IMG/VR virus record: IMGVR_UViG_3300031857_000018
Location: 62,001-126,000 of that record
DNA from: a virus
Direction: 5' to 3' (one strand)
DNA: 64,000 bases
The notes under the pieces are model-generated. The model was not told where the DNA came from and did no database searches. It saw only the letters and a list, made by a program, of their open reading frames with translations. The position numbers and the translations under genes are program-made. Shown here piece after piece: positions 58,431 through 64,000 of this stretch. Every line of letters begins with the position of its first letter. The stretch's first letter is position 1.

Positions 58431-58628
58431 TTAATACTCTCGGCCCTCGAACAACTTAATCAATCGGTAATGCCATTCTGCAGGAAAATCTGCGAGTCTG
58501 GAACTACTCTTTGCTTGTTGATGTGCCTCTTTTCTTGTCGTCGCCTCTACTATACGGTAGGGCGCTTGGTATCCATTTCTGTGACACCATTCCACTCTCC
58601 AAAGTGGATACTGTGCTTGCGCTTTCAT
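58431..58628 (-). CDS. Small basic hypothetical protein
   Basis: The 65-residue protein begins MKAQAQYPLWRVEWCHRNGY and lies inside the tRNA cluster. It is basic with an alpha/beta pattern. The start lies next to the palindrome TGATCAATGATCA. Family not recognised. Confidence 0.55.
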   Translation of the reverse strand: MKAQAQYPLWRVEWCHRNGYQAPYRIVEATTRKEAHQQAKSSSRLADFPAEWHYRLIKLFEGREY

Positions 58629-58690
58629 AATGATCAATGATCATTGTCAGCCATAAGAATTGAGCATGTTACCCTTGTTTATTAATTTAG

Positions 58691-58773
58691 TACTCGGAGC
58701 GGGACTTGAACCCGCACGACCAATTGGCCAACAGATTTTAAGTCTGTCGTGTCTACCATTCCACCACCCAAGC
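58691..58773 (-). tRNA. tRNA-Leu(UAA)
   Basis: Acceptor GCTTGGG/TCCGAGT (three G-U pairs), anticodon arm ACAGA-CTTAAAA-TCTGT, long variable arm TGGCCAATTGGTCG, T-arm GCGGG-TTCAAGT-CCCGC. The class II build fits leucine. Confidence 0.9.
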
Positions 58774-58845
58774 AAGTGCCTGTCTTTCCAGGCTGTACAA
58801 CAAGGATATTCTTTGCGCATTAAGGACTCTCTTGTGCTTCCTTTG

Positions 58846-58919
58846 TACTCCTAGCAGGACTCGAACCTGCAACGCCTAGATCCTAAATCTAGTGTGTCTA
58901 CCAATTCCACCATAGAAGC
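58846..58919 (-). tRNA. tRNA-Leu(UAG) with a short variable region
   Basis: Acceptor GCTTCTA/TAGGAGT, leucine-like D-arm (TGGTGGAATTGGTAGACAC), anticodon arm CTAGA-TTTAGGA-TCTAG, T-arm TGCAGG-TTCGAGT-CCTGC. Only about 5 nt separate anticodon and T stems, whereas bacterial tRNA-Leu has a long variable arm. Confidence 0.85.
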
Positions 58920-58923
58920 TTGA

Positions 58924-58959
58924 GCGTAGTGGGACTGCAGATCCCTGAGGCTCCTACGC
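58924..58959. ncRNA. Candidate stable hairpin RNA in the tRNA cluster
   Basis: GCGTAG...CTACGC closes a second stem GGGA...TCCC. It sits directly after the Leu(UAG) tRNA. T4 makes two small stable RNAs from its tRNA cluster; this may be analogous. Confidence 0.35.
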
Positions 58960-59035
58960 AAGTTGTTCCTCTTTATGCCGGCGCCGCTCCCTGCACGGGA
59001 CTTGTACTTTGTCCTATTAAGCGTTTATGCAAAAG

Positions 59036-59086
59036 ACACATCCTGGTACGCCGACCTGGGTAACCCAAATCCAATGCGTGATGTGT
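59036..59086. ncRNA. Candidate structured RNA in the tRNA cluster
   Basis: A 7-bp stem (ACACATC with GATGTGT) encloses ACGC/GCGT and TGGG-TTA-CCCA. It is nested like a small stable RNA, with no tRNA arms. It lies 8 nt from the tRNA-Glu end. Confidence 0.4.
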
Positions 59087-59093
59087 ACTTTAG

Positions 59094-59165
59094 TAGTCCC
59101 ACGGAGAATCGAACTCCGATTTCTAGGATGAAAACCTAACGTCCTAACCGTTAGACGATGGGACC
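59094..59165 (-). tRNA. tRNA-Glu(UUC)
   Basis: Acceptor GGTCCCA/TGGGACT, anticodon loop TTTTCAT (UUC), T-arm CGGAG-TTCGATT-CTCCG. Confidence 0.93.
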
Positions 59166-59210
59166 ATAAATAAGAATGGCGTTTAAACCTTGCGTACCAG
59201 CTACCATTCT

Positions 59211-59369
59211 TTATTCTTTACTTCCTGAGTGTATCAAAAAGTCTCGATACTCGTCATTCTCCAATTCACATAACCGATCCAAGCAAGCATCATACGAGCC
59301 GGTTTTCAATATGCGGCCGGTGTAATCAACCAATAGCCAAACATCAGGACCAAATTTGATAATTTCCAT
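59211..59369 (-). CDS. Small hypothetical protein
   Basis: The 52-residue protein MEIIKFGPDVWLLVDYTGRI has an alpha/beta pattern and an AATAAAGAGATG leader. TTAGGACTTTTGG and TTCTTATATTTATA upstream make an early-type promoter. Confidence 0.65.
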   Translation of the reverse strand: MEIIKFGPDVWLLVDYTGRILKTGSYDACLDRLCELENDEYRDFLIHSGSKE

Positions 59370-59377
59370 CTCTTTAT

Positions 59378-59430
59378 TTTTATAATATAAATATAAGAAA
59401 TAAAAACCAAAAGTCCTAATCTTTCTGCAA
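59378..59430 (-). promoter_or_regulatory. Early-type promoter
   Basis: Minus strand GATTAGGAC, then TTTCTTATATTTATATTATA, upstream of 59211-59369. It may also drive the tRNA cluster. Confidence 0.55.
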
Positions 59431-59817
59431 CATTTTTTCTACTCGATTGCGAGCCTTCTCACCTAATGGTATTGGATGACCTTCTTCATCGATATGCACG
59501 AACTTGATGTGTGTGCGAAGCACTATAACCTGATTGCCCGTGTATACATTGTGTGCTCTGGCTTCCATGTACAGGTTGATGGATGAGTTACCTATTGCTT
59601 GTGGCTGACCATATATCTTAAGTAGTTGGCCTTCCCGGGCTGGCTTCTCAAAATTGCATTTGTCAATGCTAACCGTAACCATACGGGGTGTATCACAAAG
59701 TTGCATTGAGTAGCCGGCTGCAGCTGCATCGATCCAAGCCAACAGCTTTCCTCCGAACAGGTTGCCATGAAACCCTAGGTCGGATTTCTTGATTGGGTGT
59801 GTGTTTAGTAATTCCAT
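59416..59817 (-). CDS. Acyl-CoA thioesterase, hotdog fold
   Basis: The 133-residue protein begins MELLNTHPIKKSDLGFHGNL (start overlaps the upstream stop). LGFHGNLFGGKLLAWIDAAA with the Asp near residue 28, and KCNFEKPAREGQLLKIYG, match YciA-like acyl-CoA hydrolases. It would release fatty acids from CoA, perhaps altering lipid use during infection. It is rare in phages and probably host-derived. Confidence 0.85.
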   Translation of the reverse strand: MELLNTHPIKKSDLGFHGNLFGGKLLAWIDAAAAGYSMQLCDTPRMVTVSIDKCNFEKPAREGQLLKIYGQPQAIGNSSINLYMEARAHNVYTGNQVIVLRTHIKFVHIDEEGHPIPLGEKARNRVEKMLQKD

Positions 59818-60146
59818 TATTCCACTGTTTTCTCTACGTATGTGCAAGTCTCACCTGCATCAAATCCTTTTTCTAATAGCAAGGGCAGGGAAGCTGGCTT
59901 GCACCAAGCATACACCAAGTACCCTTTGAATCTTTGCTGCACATACTCCCAACGGGCGTCCCACAGCATTCGAAAGATTCCTTTGCGACGATGGTCTTCA
60001 TGTACCCAAGCATCTAGGAACTTGATGCGTTGTGTTTCTTCTCGTTCCATGTAGATGTGTCCTACAATGTCTCCGTTTACCATGGCGATCCAGGTTTCAA
60101 GTCGTTGAGCATTGCTTTTAAGATGTACTATTTTAATGTCTTCCAT
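59817..60146 (-). CDS. GNAT-family acetyltransferase
   Basis: The 109-residue protein has LDAWVHEDHRRKGIFRMLWD near residue 43, the acetyl-CoA binding motif A (R-R-x-G-x). The fold is short. It overlaps the thioesterase, and lies 3 nt from the ABC membrane gene. Both neighbours use or sit at membranes and CoA esters, so a joint role is possible but unknown. Confidence 0.75.
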   Translation of the reverse strand: MEDIKIVHLKSNAQRLETWIAMVNGDIVGHIYMEREETQRIKFLDAWVHEDHRRKGIFRMLWDARWEYVQQRFKGYLVYAWCKPASLPLLLEKGFDAGETCTYVEKTVE

Positions 60147-60149
60147 AAG

Positions 60150-60974
60150 TTAATGTATTCGTTTTAATATGTCACTTAATCGGCTATACATTTCTACTGC
60201 TATCGGTACTGACATCAGTGCAATAAGAAAATTGTTTACATACGAGTATACTGTAATCACACTACCAATTGTAACATGTTGGGTTGTAAGTACCAACACT
60301 ATGATCGACGCAAACAAAAATATGTTTTTAATCATCATGATGAGAAACCAATTCTTTCCTTGCAGAGTTGATTGGAATATCTCTAGTTGGCGCCGGCGAT
60401 TAAAAAACAGCACTGAGGCATCATATCCAGCTTGTATAGCGTCTCCTTTGCGTTCATAATGTGTGTTCCTCAGTTTGATTGCCTGCTTTATTTTGCTGTA
60501 TAGTAAGGTTACAGCAGCAAGTATCATCACGAATGCAATACTAACCAACACACCAACCTGCCAATTTTCTGAGTAAATAAACCCGATGGATCCTACGATT
60601 GTAACAATGGTTGCGATATAGTAATGCACATATCCTTCCAATACATTAACAATATCATGGGCCATATCTGTTCTAGCAATTTTGGTTGATGCATCATGAT
60701 GCGGTTGCCGCAGAAATCGAAACACGATGCTGTTGTATATTCGAGTGTACACTTTGGTATCATACACCATTCGTTTATAATTAAAAAATGCAGATAAGAA
60801 ATATGAGGTTCCTAACAGCACCAACCAATGCCATGTGCCACTCATCAGGCCGTCAATGCTTTTACCAAGCAGAAATGGTGTTGCTAGATTAGACAGCTCG
60901 GTGACGAGCATGAACAAGTAAATGAATGATAGCTGGCGTCGATGCTGTTTGAATATCTCATAAATTTTATTCAT
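60150..60974 (-). CDS. ABC transporter transmembrane domain without ATPase
   Basis: The 274-residue protein has the six-helix ABC exporter layout: helices at about residues 15-35, 50-68, 118-140, 142-162, 220-240 and 245-262. The coupling-type loop (RTDMAHDIVNVLEGYVH) is seen. No Walker motifs occur, here or in adjacent genes. I associate it with the ABC_membrane_3-type domain. It could act with a host ATPase, or interfere with a host exporter. Confidence 0.75.
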   Translation of the reverse strand: MNKIYEIFKQHRRQLSFIYLFMLVTELSNLATPFLLGKSIDGLMSGTWHWLVLLGTSYFLSAFFNYKRMVYDTKVYTRIYNSIVFRFLRQPHHDASTKIARTDMAHDIVNVLEGYVHYYIATIVTIVGSIGFIYSENWQVGVLVSIAFVMILAAVTLLYSKIKQAIKLRNTHYERKGDAIQAGYDASVLFFNRRRQLEIFQSTLQGKNWFLIMMIKNIFLFASIIVLVLTTQHVTIGSVITVYSYVNNFLIALMSVPIAVEMYSRLSDILKRIH

Positions 60975-61470
60975 AGTTTAATTGATTAACGTCACTTTGA
61001 TCGTCGGGTATGCCGGTGAGTGAATATCTATCTTTATTTAGATCCGCAGCTAGTTTAGTCTTAATAAACTGCTCCTCGCCTACCGGATCATATATGTTCC
61101 CTTGCGAATCTCGTACCCAGTAATGCGGAATAAACTTCCATTGATCAGCATATTCGCTAGTCTCAATCCACTGTTTTCTATCGTTAGCATCATTCCAATT
61201 CCCACCATCCGAAATAAACTCGCGTTTCATTTCTTCAGTGAAGTCAGCTTTATCGTATACGACTGAATCCGCCTTAAAATATCCTTCTACGCGATTCAAT
61301 TCTTGCGCCCCATGTTTTGTCAAAAACTGCATAAAACTCAACGCAGCAGGACCACAATTATCTCTTTTGCAGAAGTACTTCAGTTCCTTAGGACTTACGG
61401 TTTGTTTCCACTGAGCAATAAGACTCTCTGGCGATGCTGTCTCTTTCAATAAATCTTTTAATCGTATCAT
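60967..61470 (-). CDS. Tagged papain-like (C-H-D) protein
   Basis: The 167-residue protein begins MIRLKDLLKE (tag). RDNCGPAALSFMQF near residue 37, HYWVRDSQGNIYDP near 118 give Cys, His and Asp in the order of papain-like peptidases and transglutaminases. If packaged and injected it could act on host proteins at once. A late motif lies upstream, and its stop overlaps the ABC gene. Confidence 0.7.
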   Translation of the reverse strand: MIRLKDLLKETASPESLIAQWKQTVSPKELKYFCKRDNCGPAALSFMQFLTKHGAQELNRVEGYFKADSVVYDKADFTEEMKREFISDGGNWNDANDRKQWIETSEYADQWKFIPHYWVRDSQGNIYDPVGEEQFIKTKLAADLNKDRYSLTGIPDDQSDVNQLNYE

Positions 61471-61473
61471 ACG

Positions 61474-61482
61474 TATAAATAT
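61474..61482 (-). promoter_or_regulatory. Probable late promoter (ATATTTATA)
   Basis: ATATTTATA on the minus strand, very close (3 nt) to ATG 61470. It lies beside the 40-nt repeat of the thymidylate synthase gene end. Confidence 0.4.
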
Positions 61483-61485
61483 CGA

Positions 61486-61524
61486 TTAATTTGATAACGG
61501 TGCTTTAATTGTTGGGTGTGATTG
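61486..61524. repeat. Direct repeat, copy 1 (thymidylate synthase gene end)
   Basis: About 39 nt nearly identical to 61755-61794, which holds the last codons and stop of the thymidylate synthase gene. The copies flank the gene at 61505-61741. Confidence 0.8.
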
Positions 61525-61741
61525 TTACTTTATACTTCATTGTTTTGTCATTCATATCCATAATACCAAATACAACAGAATCCGTATCATCAGGATTAAT
61601 TAATGTAGGTGTTACGAGATAACCTTGCAGAATTTCTAAGTCTCTACGTATTTGTTTTACTAAATCAATAGGGATTTTAGTTTCAATTTCTGATTTTTCA
61701 AATGTTTCTGGATTGTAATAATCCGCTTTGTAATTTTCCAT
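61505..61741 (-). CDS. Small hypothetical protein between direct repeats
   Basis: The 78-residue protein (MENYKADYYNPETFEKSEIE onward) has a strand-helix-strand layout. Its last codons lie inside repeat copy 1 in another frame than in the thymidylate synthase gene. Function unknown. Confidence 0.65.
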   Translation of the reverse strand: MENYKADYYNPETFEKSEIETKIPIDLVKQIRRDLEILQGYLVTPTLINPDDTDSVVFGIMDMNDKTMKYKVTITPNN

Positions 61742-61754
61742 GATTTTTATTTTT

Positions 61755-61794
61755 TTAATTTGATAACGGTGCTTTAATGTGTGGGTGTGATTGG
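61755..61794. repeat. Direct repeat, copy 2 (thymidylate synthase gene end)
   Basis: This copy is the coding end of the thymidylate synthase gene (PHIKAPLSN and stop). See copy 1. Confidence 0.8.
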
Positions 61795-62897
61795 TAGTTG
61801 CCTAGTTGAAGATCCTCCTCCAACAGACACTTGCAGAAGTTATCGTTGCTGAAACCTTCTACCACTGCTACGGCATCTATAGGTCCTACTCCACATTCTC
61901 CAGATTCAGTTGGCCACCACTCTGTGTTAATGTTTAAGGTTGGTAATGGATATGGTTCTCTTGTTAGTTGTTCCTTTGCTTGTTCAATATGATTAGAATA
62001 CAAATGCGTATCACCCAAGTTACCAATCAATTCATCTGGAACCATGTTCACTGCCTTTGCAATGATTTCAAGTAGTAAACCATAAGAAGCAATATTGAAT
62101 GGTAAACCTAAGAATGTATCTACTGAACGTTGGTTCCACATTAAAGAGATTGCTCTGGTTGGTATGTTATTTCTATCCCAAGATTCAACCGTCATAGGTG
62201 ATACAAACTCAGAATCATACTTAGCTAATTTTCTTCTTTCTTCCAAACTCAACTCTCTTGTATAAACTTGAAATCCATAATGACAAGGTGGAAGTGTCAT
62301 TTGGTCTAATTCACCTACATTCCAAGCTGAAACCATTAGGCGTCTTGAGTCTGGGTTTGTTTTAAGTTGGTATATGAGCACTCCTATTTGATCGTGCCAT
62401 AAAGATCCTTTAGCTAAAGGGTGAACATCAGGAATACTCAACCATCCTTGCCACTTTCTCCATTGTTTACCGTACACGGGACCTAAATCACCATATAGTT
62501 CTGAAAACTTATCGTTATTTTTAACCCAGTTAATAAATTCTTCTTTTGAAAAAGGTCTATTTTGGGTTTCATCGTTTTCATAAATAACACCATGAAGTTT
62601 ATCCTTTTCATATTTTTTTAAGTACGCTTTATACGCATCACCATCCCATATATGACAATCATTATCAACAAGGTATTTGATGTTCGTATCACCACGCAAG
62701 AACCACATTAGCTCTGTTGCTATAAGTCTGAATGGCATCTTTTTAGTTGTGAGCAAAGGAAACCCTTCTGACATCTTATGACGTATCTGCCTACCGAATA
62801 CAGATAGTGTTCCTGTACCTGTTCGGTCTTGTTTAGTTACTCCATTCTCTAAGATATCTTGGAGCAATGCTGTGTATTGTTTATCTAGCGTATTCAA
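61755..62897 (-). CDS. thyA: Thymidylate synthase, ThyA type
   Basis: The 380-residue protein matches ThyA through its length: QDRTGTGTLSVFG near residue 22, TELMWFLRGDTN, YGKQWRKW near 143, catalytic Cys in TLPPCHYGFQVY near 204, LPFNIASYGLLL near 275 and GDTHLYSNHIEQ. It makes dTMP from dUMP for phage DNA. It is longer than E. coli ThyA (264) because of insertions around residues 90-135 and 215-240 and a C-terminal extension. Confidence 0.95.
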   Translation of the reverse strand: MNTLDKQYTALLQDILENGVTKQDRTGTGTLSVFGRQIRHKMSEGFPLLTTKKMPFRLIATELMWFLRGDTNIKYLVDNDCHIWDGDAYKAYLKKYEKDKLHGVIYENDETQNRPFSKEEFINWVKNNDKFSELYGDLGPVYGKQWRKWQGWLSIPDVHPLAKGSLWHDQIGVLIYQLKTNPDSRRLMVSAWNVGELDQMTLPPCHYGFQVYTRELSLEERRKLAKYDSEFVSPMTVESWDRNNIPTRAISLMWNQRSVDTFLGLPFNIASYGLLLEIIAKAVNMVPDELIGNLGDTHLYSNHIEQAKEQLTREPYPLPTLNINTEWWPTESGECGVGPIDAVAVVEGFSNDNFCKCLLEEDLQLGNYQSHPHIKAPLSN

Positions 62898-63241
62898 AAG
62901 TATAAGTCTTGTAATCGTTTAATTTCTGCAATTATATCTTTTAGTCGGTTGATCTCTGCAATCACATCGTCACCTAACTCAATCTTTGACATCATTGAGA
63001 TATCAACAAGCTGTGTTTCCAACAAGTGAATTAGTTGTTCTTCTGCAGATGCCGTAATCAGCTCTACTGGCTCCAATTGTCCCTCATTGAAAATATGCAA
63101 TAGACCATAGTCATCCATTTCTCCAACTACTCGAATGTCGCCACCCAATGTTTCAAACACACCTACGATTGTGCAAGGAAAATCATATCCTTTTGGTTTG
63201 TAGGCTTTGTCCCCTACCTGGAATTTTGTTTGTTTATTCAT
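62894..63241 (-). CDS. Hypothetical protein coupled to thymidylate synthase
   Basis: The 115-residue protein has a beta-rich first half (FQVGDKAYKPKGYDFPCTIV) and a helical second half with IAEINRLKDIIAEIKRLQDL. It overlaps genes on both sides. Confidence 0.6.
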   Translation of the reverse strand: MNKQTKFQVGDKAYKPKGYDFPCTIVGVFETLGGDIRVVGEMDDYGLLHIFNEGQLEPVELITASAEEQLIHLLETQLVDISMMSKIELGDDVIAEINRLKDIIAEIKRLQDLYF

Positions 63242-63506
63242 AACCTTCTACTAGTTTCATTATGTTTCGTGCTAACTCTCCTGCGGTGCGAGTGCCATCC
63301 AGGCTCCATTCAATAATCATATGCTCAACCTCAGCTGAGGTATCATACAAGCCATCAGCCTCAGCATCTGACACTAAGTCCTGTAATGCAACTTCCTGCC
63401 GTTGCTTTTTTGTCATTGTTGGTATCTCAACAGTAACATACTGTGGTGTCAATTGATCCGGTCCGATCCCAACGCACACTTCGATTGTTTTATTTCGTTT
63501 CGCCAT
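63234..63506 (-). CDS. Small hypothetical protein
   Basis: The 90-residue protein (MAKRNKTIEVCVGIGPDQLT onward) is acidic in its second half (DLVSDAEADGLYDTSAEVEH). No family recognised. Overlaps both neighbours. Confidence 0.6.
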   Translation of the reverse strand: MAKRNKTIEVCVGIGPDQLTPQYVTVEIPTMTKKQRQEVALQDLVSDAEADGLYDTSAEVEHMIIEWSLDGTRTAGELARNIMKLVEGYE

Positions 63507-63606
63507 ATTTTTTTCTTAGGAATTCTGCGTATGCTACTCGTCGCTTAGGTTTAATGAAAACCCAACCATAAGTCATTTCAAACCATTTAATGAATCTATA
63601 TTTCAT
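63490..63606 (-). CDS. Tiny basic protein
   Basis: The 38-residue protein MKYRFIKWFEMTYGWVFIKP is basic and aromatic. Its ATG overlaps the TGA upstream and its end overlaps the next gene, suggesting coupling. Confidence 0.5.
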   Translation of the reverse strand: MKYRFIKWFEMTYGWVFIKPKRRVAYAEFLRKKYGETK

Positions 63607-63878
63607 ACTCGATGTGCTTCTAACAAGTTAATTAATGCTTGTGTTTTTGCAAAATCATAAAAACGAATAGCTGGGTCTGTTTCGAAAAATTCGGCAAACC
63701 ATTCACCATCTACAGTTTCATCTGATGCATTTGTTATGAGTTCGAATCCTCGAGCAATTGTATACGTATAATAATAAAATTCATCTTCCGTCCATGTATT
63801 GCCAAGATCGTCTTCACATTCTACACCTTCTTCGTGTTGTCGCTCAAAACCTAGTAATTGTATTTCTTTTTCTGTCAT
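63603..63878 (-). CDS. Small acidic hypothetical protein
   Basis: The 91-residue protein is acidic (EGVECEDDLGNTWTEDEFYY). No family recognised. Starts 17 nt from the end of a partial gene. Confidence 0.6.
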   Translation of the reverse strand: MTEKEIQLLGFERQHEEGVECEDDLGNTWTEDEFYYYTYTIARGFELITNASDETVDGEWFAEFFETDPAIRFYDFAKTQALINLLEAHRV

Positions 63879-63894
63879 AACTTATAATATAAAT

Positions 63895-64000
63895 TTATTC
63901 TATAATTTCAAAGTCTATATCGGGTATTGTTTCACAAAACATGAAATGAGTCTGTGTTCTCAGAGCATGGTCTGCCCCGACTGCTAACATGTACTGTTGC
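63895..64000 (-). CDS. Hypothetical protein, C-terminal part only
   Basis: The open frame enters from the right edge and ends with DIDFEIIE and TAA at 63895-63897, giving 34 residues. The family cannot be judged. Confidence 0.45.
   Translation of the reverse strand, partial: QQYMLAVGADHALRTQTHFMFCETIPDIDFEIIE

Noticed and set aside
58199-58854. Plus-strand open frames over the tRNA cluster
   Set aside because: They are the reverse complement of tRNA genes and a small minus-strand gene; no ribosome site precedes them.
1-64000. Prophage or integrated element
   Set aside because: No integrase, attachment site or host-type housekeeping genes are seen; gene content is that of a lytic T4-like phage.

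Overview
The window is a piece of a lytic, T4-like tailed phage genome (a myovirus) whose host is most likely a member of the Bacteroidota, probably Flavobacteriales. The T4 relationship rests on recognisable counterparts of gp46/gp47, gp61-type primase, gp5, gp6, gp25 and gp55, in a T4-like baseplate cluster. The host inference rests on four things. One large secreted protein carries the gliding-motility/type IX secretion C-terminal domain. Signal peptides are of the flavobacterial MKKLFLVFS type. One gene belongs to a Bacteroidota-typical family (DUF4494). Promoters fit the Bacteroidota -33/-7 pattern (TTG, about 20 nt, TAnnTTTA). No integrase, terminase or capsid genes lie in the window, and both ends cut through genes.

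Layout. Nearly everything is on the minus strand, so transcription runs from high to low coordinates. 0-5.5 kb: recombination and replication genes (fused gp47-gp46, primase, T7-type endonuclease I). 5.5-19.5 kb: tail and baseplate genes with probable late promoters. 19.5-23.2 kb: late sigma factor, HD hydrolase, small proteins and a UV-damage endonuclease. 23.2-27.5 kb: a duplicated-looking block of convergent gene pairs, plus-strand virion-type proteins facing minus-strand secreted CAP proteins, each pair closed by a bidirectional terminator. 27.5-37 kb: a methyltransferase, small genes and a run of genes whose products share a 10-residue N-terminal tag ending in (L/I)xE. 37-46.4 kb: about 27 mostly tiny early genes, most with a nearly identical promoter and leader, plus an AAA ATPase, a cysteine-peptidase-like protein and a primary-type sigma factor. 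46.4-47.8 kb: a hairpin-rich stretch and an array of TCTAAAAATA repeats, a candidate control region or origin. 48-54.8 kb: DNA ligase, a lytic transglycosylase, two phosphoesterases and unknown genes. 54.8-57 kb: the type IX-secreted surface protein. 58.2-59.2 kb: a tRNA cluster. 59.2-64 kb: metabolic and accessory genes (thioesterase, GNAT, ABC membrane domain, thymidylate synthase).

How it may work together (inference). Host-type promoters with two interchangeable -33 boxes drive the early genes, and the phage brings its own sigma70-like factor. The gp55-type sigma factor would then switch on late genes, many of which have ATATTTAT-type sites about 20-30 nt before the start. The tagged proteins (a kinase-like protein, a three-domain wall/esterase enzyme, a papain-like protease candidate and others) look like cargo for the prohead, processed after the tag and injected with the DNA, as T4 internal proteins are. 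The secreted CAP proteins and the type IX cargo act outside the cytoplasm, a less usual side of phage biology.
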